DNA of 20,333 nt from Deltaproteobacteria bacterium. GTDB taxonomy: Bacteria; Myxococcota_A; UBA9042; DTJE01. The notes under the pieces are model-generated. The model saw nothing but the letters and a program-made list of their open reading frames with translations, was not told where the DNA came from and ran no database searches. Location: assembly GCA_016784945.1 (NCBI GenBank), contig JADHTP010000022.1, positions 1 to 20,333 on the forward strand, written 5' to 3'. Positions 6,504 through 13,782 of the stretch are shown piece by piece; position 1 is the stretch's first letter; each line of letters begins with the position of its first letter. The translations under genes and the position numbers were made by a program.

Positions 6504-7016
6504 ATGATCAGCCAGAAGATGCAGGATGCCTTGAACGGCCAGGTGAAAGCCGAGTTCTATTCGGCCTACCTCTACCTTTCCATGGCCTCCTATTTCGAGT
6601 CCATTGACCTGCCGGGCGCGGCCAACTGGATGCGGGTGCAGTTCCAGGAGGAGCAGGCTCACGCCCTGAAGTTCGTCGATTACATCATCGAACGGGACGG
6701 GCGCGCCGTGCTTGAGGCCTTCGACAACCCGCAGAGCGAGTGGGATTCGGTCCTTGATGCCTTCCAGGGCGCCTATGCCCACGAGCAGAAGGTCACGGCC
6801 CTGATCAACGGCCTCGTGGACATGGCCCGTGCCGAGAGCGACCATGCGGCCGAGATCTTCCTGCAGTGGTTCGTGAACGAGCAGGTGGAGGAGGAGGCCT
6901 CGGTCAAGGCCATCATCCAGCAGTTGAAGATGATCGAGGGCTCCGGGAACGGCATGTTCCTCGTCGACCGCGAACTGACCGCCCGGATATTCACCCCCCC
7001 GGCGGTCGCGACCTGA
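6504..7016 (+). CDS. ftn: Ferritin (FtnA type)
   Basis: 170 aa, normal for bacterial non-heme ferritin. Ferroxidase residues are present: Glu17 in QVKAEFYSAYLYLSMA, and Glu50 and His53 in QEEQAHALKF. The four-helix bundle ends with the short fifth helix. It stores iron as ferric mineral and removes Fe(II) that would react with the peroxide made by desulfoferrodoxin, encoded 3 bp upstream with the ferritin ribosome binding site (GGAGGG) inside its last codons. Its stop TGA (7014-7016) directly abuts the fumC stop on the other strand, with no spacer. Confidence 0.96.
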   Translation: MISQKMQDALNGQVKAEFYSAYLYLSMASYFESIDLPGAANWMRVQFQEEQAHALKFVDYIIERDGRAVLEAFDNPQSEWDSVLDAFQGAYAHEQKVTALINGLVDMARAESDHAAEIFLQWFVNEQVEEEASVKAIIQQLKMIEGSGNGMFLVDRELTARIFTPPAVAT

Positions 7017-8423
7017 TCAGGCACCGCTTTTCTTTTCGCCCACCATGTCCGCGGGTCGGACCCACCGGTCAAACTGTTCCCCAGTCACCAGTTCGAGTTC
7101 CAGTGCCGACTCCCGTAGTGTGATCCCCTTTTCGTGGGCATGCTTGGTGATGGCGGCCGCCGCGTCGTAACCGATACGGGGACTGAGGGCCGTGACCAGC
7201 ATGAGCGAGCGGTCCAGCAGTTCCCCCACCCGGTCAAGGTCGGGTTCTATACCCTCTACACAGCGTCGGGCGAAGCTGTCCGCCCCATCGGCCAGAAGGC
7301 GCACGCTCTGGAGGAAAGCGTGCACCAGGACCGGTTTCATAACGTTGAGTTCGAAATTGCCGCCGGCCCCCGCCACGGTGACGGTCACGTCGTTGCCCAT
7401 GACCCTGGCGGCCGCCATGACCAGGGCCTCGGCCTGGGTGGGATTGACCTTGCCGGGCATGATGGAACTGCCCGGTTCGTTGGCCGGCAGCCGCAGTTCG
7501 CCCAGTCCGCTGCGGGGACCGGAGGACAGCCACCGGATGTCGTTTGCGATCTTCGTCAGCGACGCGGCCAGGTTCCTCAGGGCGCCGTGGGCGTGCAGCA
7601 GGGCCTCGTGGCCGGACAGTGCCTCGAACTTGTTGAGCGCGCTCACGAAGGGGTGACCGGTGTGCCGCGCCAGCTCCGCAGCCATCCCGTCGGCAAATCC
7701 CGACGCGGCGTTCAGGCCCGTGCCCACGGCCGTGCCCCCCTGGGCGAGTTCATAGAGCCGCGGCAGGGACTCCTCGATTCTCTGCCGCCCGTTATCCACC
7801 AGGGCAACGTAGCCCGAAAATTCCTGGCCCAGGGTCAACGGGGTGGCGTCCATCAGGTGGGTCCGGCCGATCTTGACAATCCCGGCGAAGGCCTGTGTCC
7901 TTCCCCGCAGCGCTGAAAGAAGGGCGTCCAGGGCCGGAAGCAACCGGTCCTTGATGGCCTCCACGGCGGCGAGGTGCATGGCCGTGGGGAACACGTCGTT
8001 GGACGACTGGCCCCGGTTGACGTCATCGTTGGGGTGTACCAGCCGGTCCTCGCCCCGGGGGCCGCCCAGGATCTCACTGGCCCGGTTGGCCAGCACTTCA
8101 TTGACGTTCATGTTGGTCTGGGTACCGCTTCCCGTTTGCCACAGGGAAAGCGGGAACTCCCTGTCGTGGAGTCCCCCGATGACCTCGTCGGCAGCCCGGA
8201 TGACGGCCTCGTGGCGATCTCCGTCACCCAGCCCCAGGTCGGAATTCACCCTGGCCGCGGCCCGCTTGATCAGGGCCAGCGCCCGGATCACCTCCAGGGG
8301 CATCTTCTCTTCGCCGAGGGGAAAGTTCGTGAGGGACCGTTGGGTCTGGGCGCCCCAGAGCCTGTCCGCGGGAACCTCCACGGGGCCCATGGCGTCCTTT
8401 TCAATCCGAATACCCTCGTCCAT
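7017..8423 (-). CDS. fumC: Fumarate hydratase, class II
   Basis: 468 aa, full length. Class II fumarase interconverts fumarate and L-malate in the TCA cycle and, unlike class I enzymes, has no Fe-S cluster. Visible motifs: SGTQTNMNVNEV (99-110), HPNDDVNRGQSSND (130-143), RTHLMDATP with catalytic-pair His189, and the superfamily loop GSSIMPGKVNPTQ (318-330). The ATG at 8421-8423 has GGGAGGG upstream. It follows acnA with a 13-bp gap, so acnA-fumC is an operon transcribed leftward. It is convergent with ferritin with zero spacing, so read-through would make antisense RNA. Confidence 0.97.
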   Translation of the reverse strand: MDEGIRIEKDAMGPVEVPADRLWGAQTQRSLTNFPLGEEKMPLEVIRALALIKRAAARVNSDLGLGDGDRHEAVIRAADEVIGGLHDREFPLSLWQTGSGTQTNMNVNEVLANRASEILGGPRGEDRLVHPNDDVNRGQSSNDVFPTAMHLAAVEAIKDRLLPALDALLSALRGRTQAFAGIVKIGRTHLMDATPLTLGQEFSGYVALVDNGRQRIEESLPRLYELAQGGTAVGTGLNAASGFADGMAAELARHTGHPFVSALNKFEALSGHEALLHAHGALRNLAASLTKIANDIRWLSSGPRSGLGELRLPANEPGSSIMPGKVNPTQAEALVMAAARVMGNDVTVTVAGAGGNFELNVMKPVLVHAFLQSVRLLADGADSFARRCVEGIEPDLDRVGELLDRSLMLVTALSPRIGYDAAAAITKHAHEKGITLRESALELELVTGEQFDRWVRPADMVGEKKSGA

Positions 8424-8436
8424 GGTGCCCTCCCGA

Positions 8437-11016
8437 TCAGCCCGCTGAGGCCAGAGAACGGAGCACGTACTGCAGGATCCCGCCGTGGCGGTAGTAGGAC
8501 ACCTCCATGGGGGTGTCCAGGCGGGCCATGACGGTGAAGCTCCTGGCCTTTCCGTCGGAGTTCGTGGCCCTGACGGTCAGTCTCGCCCCGGGTTCCATGT
8601 CGTCGGACAGGCCGTCGATGTCGTAGGTTTCGAATCCGGTGAGGCCCACCAGTTCCCGGTTGCCGCCCGGCTCGAACTGGAGGGGCAGCACGCCCATGCC
8701 GATGAGGTTGCTGCGGTGGATGCGCTCGAAGCTCCCGGCCAGCACGGCCCGGACCCCCAGCAGCGCCGTTCCCTTGGCGGCCCAGTCCCTGGAAGAACCC
8801 GTGCCGTACTCCCGACCCGCGATCACCAGGAGGGGCACCCCCTCGTCCCGGTATTTCATGGCCGCATCATAGATGGAAACCGGGTCGCTCCCCGCCGGGT
8901 GCCGGGTGAATCCGCCTTCCACCCCGGGCACCAGCAGGTTGCGCAGTCGGATGTTGGCGAAGGTGCCCCGCATCATGACTTCGTGGTTGCCCCGGCGCGA
9001 GCCGAAGGAATTGAAGTCTCGAGGCTCGATACCGTGGCTGTCGAGGTATTCCCCCGCCGGTCCGTCGGACCTGATGGCCCCGGCAGGCGAGATGTGGTCG
9101 GTGGTCACGGAATCGCCCAGGAGGGCCAGCGCTTTCATCCCGCGGATGTCACCGATCGGCCGCGGTTCGGGCGCCATGTCCTCGAAGAACGGGGCCGGTC
9201 GGATGTATGTGGACTCGTCATCCCACGCGTAGAGGTTGCCCTCGGGGACCGCCAGGCTAGCCCATCGTTCGTCCCCCGTGAACACGTCCGCGTATTCGGT
9301 CCGGAACATGTCCGGTTGCAGGCCGGTTTCCACGGCGTCGCCGATTTCCTCGGGCGTGGGCCACAAGTCCCTCAGGAACACGGGCCGCCCATCGGGATCC
9401 AGTCCCAGTGGCGAGGTCTCGAAATCCATGTCCATGGTTCCCGCCAGGGCGTAGGCCACCACCAGGGGCGGGGATGCCAGGTAGTTGGCCTTGATCAGGG
9501 GGCCGATTCGACCCTCGAAGTTGCGGTTGCCCGACAGGACCGATGCCACGGTCAGGTCCTCCCGCTTCACGGCAGTGGCGATGGGTTCGGGCAGGGGACC
9601 GCTGTTCCCGATGCAGGTGGTGCATCCGTAGCCGACGAGGTTGAATCCCAGTTTGTCGAGAAACGGCGTGAGTCCGGCCGATTCCAGGTACCGGGTCACC
9701 ACCCGGGACCCCGGGGCCAGGCTGGTCTTGACCCAGGGCTTGCACCACAGGCCCCTTTCCACGGCCTTCCTTGCCAGCAGGCCGGCGGCCATCATCACCG
9801 AAGGATTGGATGTGTTGGTGCAGGACGTGATGGCCGCGATCACCAACGAGCCGTCCTGGATGTCGAAGGTGCCGTCCGCCGTCTCCACCCGCGTGGACTT
9901 TGCCGCCGCGGGCGAGACCACGTCGGCGAAGACCGGATCGGGAGTGTCCACGGAACGGAACAGGCCCTGTGCCCGCGTGTAGGCCTCCACCAGGGCCACC
10001 TGCGCTTCGTCCCGTCCCGTGAAACGCAGGTACTTCAAGGTTTCATGATCCACGGGGAAGAAACCCATGGTGGCGCCGTACTCCGGGGACATGTTGGCGA
10101 TGGTGGCCCGGTCCGCCAGGGACAACTGGTCGAGTCCCGGTCCGAAGTACTCCACGAACCGGCCCACGACCCCCTTCTTGCGCAGCATCTGGGTGACGGT
10201 GAGCACCAGGTCGGTGGCCGTGGCGCCCGTGGGCAGGGCCCCGTGAAAGCGGAAGCCCACCACCTCGGGGATCTGCATGGACAGGGGCTGGCCCAGCATG
10301 ACCGCTTCGGCCTCGATCCCGCCAACGCCCCATCCGGCCACGCCCAGCCCGTTGATCATGGTGGTGTGAGAGTCGGTCCCGACCAGGGTGTCGGGAATGG
10401 CAGTGAGGGCACCGTCCATATCCCGCGCAAAGACCACGCCGGCCAGGTGTTCCAGGTTGACCTGATGGCAGATGCCCGTGCCCGGGGGGACGGCACGGAA
10501 ATTCTCGAAGGCACCCTGACCCCACCTCAGGAAGGCATACCGTTCCTGGTTTCTTTCGTATTCCTTTTCCACGTTGTAGGCGAAAGCGCCTCGCGAGGCG
10601 AAGTGATCCACCTGGACCGAGTGGTCGATAACCAGGTCCACGGGCTGGTGAGGATTGATCCGGGCGGGGTCGCCGCCCATCTGGTCGATGGCGTCGCGCA
10701 TCACGGCCAGGTCCACCACCAGGGGGACTCCCGTGAAATCCTGAAGGAGGACCCTGGACGGCATGAACGTGATTTCACTGCCGCCCGAACCGTCCCCGTC
10801 GCGACGCAAAAGGGCCTCCACGTCCCCGGGGCGGACCGTCGTGCCGTCCTCCCGCCGCACCAGGTTTTCCAGCAGAATCTTGTGGGAAAAGGGGAGGGAA
10901 GACACGTCGCCCACACCCTGACGTTCGAGTTCCATCAGGTTGAAATAGACCAGTTGGCGGTCACCAACCGACAGGGTGGAACTGGTCCCGAAACTGTTCA
11001 GGCTTGCGGCAGACAT
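8437..11016 (-). CDS. acnA: Aconitate hydratase, AcnA/IRP1 type
   Basis: 859 aa, slightly shorter than the usual 890-900 but with all parts. It isomerises citrate and isocitrate in the TCA cycle with a [4Fe-4S] cluster. The cluster cysteines are Cys399 (ITSCTNTSNPS) and Cys465/Cys468 (YGCTTCIGNSGPL). Other aconitase blocks are LVGTDSHTTMINGLGV (211-226), the swivel domain with LGDSVTTDHISPAG, and REYGTGSSRDWAAKG. The ATG (11014-11016) is preceded by GGAGGCC. AcnA-type enzymes can act as RNA-binding proteins when the cluster is lost; whether this one does is unknown. It is co-transcribed with fumC. Confidence 0.98.
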   Translation of the reverse strand: MSAASLNSFGTSSTLSVGDRQLVYFNLMELERQGVGDVSSLPFSHKILLENLVRREDGTTVRPGDVEALLRRDGDGSGGSEITFMPSRVLLQDFTGVPLVVDLAVMRDAIDQMGGDPARINPHQPVDLVIDHSVQVDHFASRGAFAYNVEKEYERNQERYAFLRWGQGAFENFRAVPPGTGICHQVNLEHLAGVVFARDMDGALTAIPDTLVGTDSHTTMINGLGVAGWGVGGIEAEAVMLGQPLSMQIPEVVGFRFHGALPTGATATDLVLTVTQMLRKKGVVGRFVEYFGPGLDQLSLADRATIANMSPEYGATMGFFPVDHETLKYLRFTGRDEAQVALVEAYTRAQGLFRSVDTPDPVFADVVSPAAAKSTRVETADGTFDIQDGSLVIAAITSCTNTSNPSVMMAAGLLARKAVERGLWCKPWVKTSLAPGSRVVTRYLESAGLTPFLDKLGFNLVGYGCTTCIGNSGPLPEPIATAVKREDLTVASVLSGNRNFEGRIGPLIKANYLASPPLVVAYALAGTMDMDFETSPLGLDPDGRPVFLRDLWPTPEEIGDAVETGLQPDMFRTEYADVFTGDERWASLAVPEGNLYAWDDESTYIRPAPFFEDMAPEPRPIGDIRGMKALALLGDSVTTDHISPAGAIRSDGPAGEYLDSHGIEPRDFNSFGSRRGNHEVMMRGTFANIRLRNLLVPGVEGGFTRHPAGSDPVSIYDAAMKYRDEGVPLLVIAGREYGTGSSRDWAAKGTALLGVRAVLAGSFERIHRSNLIGMGVLPLQFEPGGNRELVGLTGFETYDIDGLSDDMEPGARLTVRATNSDGKARSFTVMARLDTPMEVSYYRHGGILQYVLRSLASAG

Positions 11017-11019
11017 GGA

Positions 11020-11090
11020 CGGCCTCCGGACGAAGATCCCGCGTCAAAGACAACAGGTGACCGATCACCGAATATAACAGACGGAGGCCG
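11020..11090 (-). promoter_or_regulatory. acnA promoter/leader with nested inverted repeats
   Basis: On the minus strand a -10-like TATATT lies at 11071-11076, without a clear -35. Just downstream, around the expected start point, is an inverted repeat GGTGA (11056-11060) and TCACC (11065-11069), placed like an operator. A larger exact 9-bp inverted repeat pairs CGGCCTCCG (11020-11028) with CGGAGGCCG (11082-11090). The right arm of the pair at the gene covers the acnA ribosome binding site, so in a transcript starting upstream of 11090 it could be sequestered. Confidence 0.4.
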
Positions 11091-11139
11091 CGGGGGAGGG
11101 TGGCTGCGCCTCAGGAGCCCATGGGGTACATGTCGGCCA

Positions 11140-11269
11140 CACCCGGTTCAGGGCATATTCGTAAAGGTCGTAGACGGGCTGGATGATGTATTCGTAGGGG
11201 TCAGAATCCGTGGTTCTCCGCGTTCACGTAGACGTTGTTCACGTCCAGGAGCAGACCACAGTCGGCCCG
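11140..11269 (-). pseudogene. DUF692-family (bufferin/methanobactin maturase-like) remnant
   Basis: Read leftward from 11269, the frame gives RADCGLLLDVNNVYVNAENHGF and then a TGA at 11201-11203. Removing one T restores DPYEYII, exactly what follows in DUF692 proteins. It continues as QPVYDLYEYALNRV, which resembles a more C-terminal DUF692 segment, so the intervening 50 or so residues are also missing. Family knowledge: DUF692 proteins (MbnB, TglH, BufB) are multi-iron enzymes that modify cysteines in small peptides. Bufferin operons often include an ECF sigma gene, here directly fused upstream. At least one frameshift and two deletions make this a relic with no function of its own. Confidence 0.65.
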
Positions 11270-11270
11270 C

Positions 11271-11750
11271 GTGACAAACCTCCGCCCCATCCTGGCCGTC
11301 GATTTCCTTCATCGTGAAGACCTGGGCCAGGCGATCGGGCAGGCCATTGATGCATTCCTGCAGGATTTCCCTGAGTTCGGATCGCTCCGTGGCGGTGTCC
11401 GGCGCGGACCCCCACTGGGAGGGCCCCATCTTCCAGTGACCCCGGCCGTCGAACATCTCTTCGGAAGGCTCGGCCAGGGCGACCACGTCCTCCACCGGCC
11501 GTTCCCGGGAAGCTTTACGGAAATGGTCGAACACCTTTCGCTTCAGTATCCCCACCAGCCAGGTTCTTTCCGAGGACCGGCCGGAGAAGCTCTTGCGTGC
11601 TTCGTAGGCGCCCAGCAGGGCCTCCTGGACGGCGTTTTCGGCCAGGTCGGGCGATCGGAGACGGGCCAGGGCAAACCGGTACATGCAGTCGCCGTGCTGT
11701 TCCACCCAGCGTTCCGGCTCCAGTCTGATCGGTGTCCCGGTTTCCGCCAA
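11271..11750 (-). pseudogene. Truncated ECF sigma-70 factor, joined to DUF692 debris
   Basis: It starts at TTG 11748-11750 with GGAGGA 7 nt upstream, 15 bp after the oxidoreductase stop. Sigma region 2 is complete (YRFALARLRSPDLAENAVQEALLGAY, then ERTWLVGILKRKVFDHFRK). Region 4 begins with LPDRLAQVFTMKEIDGQDGAEVCHA but breaks off before the recognition helix expected at this point. The open frame continues to 11148 only by reading DUF692 sequence out of frame. The breakpoint is near 11264-11275. Without region 4.2 it should not recognise a -35 element. It was probably the regulator of the lost DUF692 operon. Confidence 0.75.
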
Positions 11751-11765
11751 GGCCCCGTCCTCCGA

Positions 11766-12935
11766 CTAGCCCGCATCCGGTGTGTACGGGCTTCCTTCCT
11801 TGATGGCCTTCACTATACCCCGACGTTCCTTCAGGCTGCCTATCAGCACGGCTCCCACCAGGCGTCCCTTCCCGTCGCGGGTCAGCCGCCGATAGGTGTC
11901 TCCGTCACGTGTCGTTTCGGCGTCCCCGGATTCCTCAGGGTCCATGTCCCCCATGGAGAATACCGCCACATCGGCCACCTTCAGGGTATTGAGGGGGATG
12001 GTGCCGTCGTAACTGGTCTTTACGCCCGCCATGGCGGCGCCGGCCGCCTTGCCCTGTGCCTCGGATGCGGGCCAGATTCCGTAGAGCCGCCCACCGTGCT
12101 CGGCACAGTCTCCCGCTGCGTATACGCCGGGGGCCGAAGTGGCCAGCGAGTCGTTCACCACGATTCCCTGGTTGACGGTGATGCCCGATTCCCGGGCCAG
12201 CGACGTTTCCGCCCGGACCCCGGCAGCCACCAGCACCAGGTCCGCGGGCAGGGCCGTGCCATCCGCGAGAAGGACCGACTCCACCCGGCCATTGCCGGTG
12301 AAGGACTCCACGCCGATTCCGGTCCGGAACATGAGCCCGCGCCTTTCGAGGATCTCCTGGACCAGGCCCCCCCCGTCGGGGTCCAACTGGCGCGACAGGA
12401 GCCAGGGAGATATGTCCACAACGGTCACGTCCAGCCCTGCGTTCTTTAACGAAACCGCCGCTTCCAGGCCCAGGAGCCCGCCCCCCACCACCACGGCGGA
12501 GCCGGCTTCAGCGGCCAGGGCCTTGAGCCTCAGGGCATCGTCGATGGTCCTCATGGTGGTGACGCCCTGGAGGTCGTTGCCCGGTATGGGCGGCATGAAA
12601 GGTCGGGATCCCGTGGCCAGCAGGAGCCCGTCGTAGGTGACACGGGACCCGTCCGACAGGGTGGCCAGACGTTCTCTCGGTTCCATGCCTTCCAACCGGA
12701 CCGCCGTGCGGACCTCCATGTCGCGCTGGGCATACCAGTCGGCCTTTCGCAGTATCAGGCGTTCTATGGCCACGCGGCCATCCACCAGTTCACCGATGCG
12801 AATCCGGGCATAGAAGGGATGAGGATCCTCGCCCACCACCAGGATCCGTCCCCGGGAATCGGCGGTCCTTATCGCCGCCGCCGCCTCGATCCCGGCGACG
12901 CCCGCCCCTGCGACCAGATACGTTGCCCGGGCCAT
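11766..12935 (-). CDS. FAD/NAD-dependent oxidoreductase (rubredoxin reductase-like)
   Basis: 389 aa from ATG 12933-12935, 2 bp after the rubredoxin stop. A TTG two codons upstream is possible but overlaps that stop. The fold is a pyridine nucleotide-disulfide class I reductase: FAD-binding GAGVAGIEAA near the N terminus, ATG motif LLLATGSRPF, NAD-binding VVVGGGLLGLEAA in the middle, and the second FAD motif GVYAAGDCAEHGG. It lacks the redox CxxC of thioredoxin reductases. Similar enzymes include NADH:rubredoxin oxidoreductase and the N-terminal part of NirB. Tight coupling to rubredoxin makes NAD(P)H to rubredoxin electron transfer the likely job, which would supply desulfoferrodoxin. Confidence 0.87.
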   Translation of the reverse strand: MARATYLVAGAGVAGIEAAAAIRTADSRGRILVVGEDPHPFYARIRIGELVDGRVAIERLILRKADWYAQRDMEVRTAVRLEGMEPRERLATLSDGSRVTYDGLLLATGSRPFMPPIPGNDLQGVTTMRTIDDALRLKALAAEAGSAVVVGGGLLGLEAAVSLKNAGLDVTVVDISPWLLSRQLDPDGGGLVQEILERRGLMFRTGIGVESFTGNGRVESVLLADGTALPADLVLVAAGVRAETSLARESGITVNQGIVVNDSLATSAPGVYAAGDCAEHGGRLYGIWPASEAQGKAAGAAMAGVKTSYDGTIPLNTLKVADVAVFSMGDMDPEESGDAETTRDGDTYRRLTRDGKGRLVGAVLIGSLKERRGIVKAIKEGSPYTPDAG

Positions 12936-12937
12936 CG

Positions 12938-13108
12938 TCAATCACCTTCTTCCGTGGCTTCGAACATCTCCTTGGCAGCCCCGCAGACCGGGCATACCCA
13001 GTCCTCGGGGATATCCGCGAAGGCGGTGCCGGGCGCGATTCCCCCGTCCGGATCACCTGCCGCCGGGTCATAGATGTAGCCGCAGGTCATGCATTCGAAT
13101 TTCTTCAC
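12938..13108 (-). CDS. rub: Rubredoxin
   Basis: 56 aa. It starts at GTG 13106-13108, after a G-rich Shine-Dalgarno (AGGGGGGA, about 9 nt upstream). The sequence shows the full rubredoxin pattern: Cys6-x2-Cys9 in FECMTCGYIYDP, the aromatic core DPDGGIAPGTAF, and Cys39-x2-Cys42 in EDWVCPVCGAAKEMF. It binds a single Fe(Cys)4 and carries one electron in the cytoplasm. First gene of a leftward operon with the FAD oxidoreductase. In anaerobes it is the usual donor to superoxide reductase, which is encoded about 6 kb away. Confidence 0.97.
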   Translation of the reverse strand: MKKFECMTCGYIYDPAAGDPDGGIAPGTAFADIPEDWVCPVCGAAKEMFEATEEGD

Positions 13109-13346
13109 GTTCAATCCCCCCTTGGAGAACCCTGATTCCGCAGGAGATCGTTCACCGGCAGACCGGTCTAGTCAAGACACCTTCCGCCATCGAACCGCCA
13201 TGCCGTGTAAGGACCGGCCGAATCAACCTACAAATGGGGGAAGTGGAGTCGATGTCTGAACAGGGATTGCCTTATGCCCATGAAATCCGTGGTCGCATTC
13301 CAGGTGTCCTTCCTGCAGGTCCTGGGCGAGGACGGTGCTGACGCGG
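13109..13346. other. Intergenic region upstream of rubredoxin
   Basis: About 240 bp. It contains the candidate rubredoxin promoter/operator (13147-13175). A small frame ATG 13280 to TGA 13396 (38 codons) has no ribosome binding site and its last third is repeat DNA, so it is not called. Nothing else was recognised. Confidence 0.5.
13147..13175 (-). promoter_or_regulatory. Candidate rubredoxin promoter with operator in the spacer
   Basis: On the minus strand TTGACT (13170-13175) and AACGAT (13147-13152) are 17 bp apart. The -35 is good and the -10 weak. Inside the spacer lies the inverted repeat ACCGG (13154-13158) and CCGGT (13163-13167) around CAGA, a position typical for repressor binding. 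Confidence 0.45.
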
Positions 13347-13422
13347 CCCTGCGATTTGCGCATCTCTTACTCAAGGGGGGCGCAGCCCCCCTATGACCCC
13401 CCTTGTAGGGGCGACTCCGTCG
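13347..13422. repeat. Hairpin-rich interspersed repeat, cluster 2 first (partial) copy
   Basis: Runs from CCCTGCGATTTGCG through the G6/C6 hairpin and TTGTAGGGG to GACTCCGTCG. It is about 74 bp of the unit described at 1-150, lacking the GGGCGCCAATCTCG half. Unlike the copies at 1 and 13611 it starts with GATTTGCG, as does the next copy at 13476. Confidence 0.8.
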
Positions 13423-13448
13423 TCACTCCCCACTGCAGACGAACCATG

Positions 13449-13474
13449 GACTATTGACTATCGACTATGGACTT
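13449..13474. repeat. Heptanucleotide tandem tract
   Basis: GACTATT, GACTATC, GACTATG and GACTT follow each other in exact 7-nt register, lying between two copies of the hairpin repeat. Non-coding. Confidence 0.7.
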
Positions 13475-13475
13475 C

Positions 13476-13743
13476 CCTGCGATTTGCGCATCTCTTACTC
13501 AAGGGGGGCGCCGCCCCCCTATGACCCCCCTTGTAGGGGCGACTCCGTCGCTGCACGGGCGCCAATCTCGGGCGGGCACTGGCGTGCCGCCCTGCGCGTG
13601 GCGCTTCTCTTACTCAAGGGGGGCGCAGCCCCCCTATGACCCCCCTTGTAGGGGCGACTCCGTCGATGCTACGGGCGCCAATCTCGGGCGGGTTGTAGGG
13701 CGCACGTACCCACGTGGGACGGACAGGTGTCCGTCCCCTACAA
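13476..13743. repeat. Hairpin-rich interspersed repeat, cluster 2 tandem copies plus terminal stem-loop
   Basis: Two tandem units are in register at 115 bp (CTTACTCAAGG at 13494 and 13609). The second breaks off after the GGGCGGG of the next unit and is replaced by a different palindrome. That palindrome has outer arms TTGTAGGG (13693-13700) and CCCTACAA (13736-13743) and inner arms GGGACGGACA (13716-13725) and TGTCCGTCCC (13728-13737), with CCCACGTGGG at 13709-13718. The TTGTAGGG/CCCTACAA ends match those at 126-150, suggesting the element's true termini. It lies just downstream of the kinase gene at 13783 and could also stop its transcript, though no T-run is present. Confidence 0.8.
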
Positions 13744-13771
13744 GCGATCAACGATTTACGATTGACGATCA
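13744..13771. repeat. Heptanucleotide tandem tract
   Basis: GCGATCA, ACGATTT, ACGATTG and ACGATCA follow in 7-nt steps directly after the repeat cluster and 11 bp before the kinase stop. Same type as the tracts at 157-176 and 13449-13474. Confidence 0.6.
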
Positions 13772-13782
13772 ACGGCCTTCGG

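Noticed and set aside
8485..11274. Very long plus-strand open frame opposite acnA
   Set aside because: Antisense to a perfectly conserved aconitase. Long shadow frames are expected in GC-rich codon-biased genes, and no domain or ribosome binding site was recognised.
13280..13396. Small frame of 38 codons upstream of the repeat
   Set aside because: No Shine-Dalgarno sequence, and its last third is the common repeat; no family recognised.
13347..13743. CRISPR array
   Set aside because: The repeated unit is about 115 bp with internal hairpins and no unique spacers of regular length, and no cas genes are nearby.
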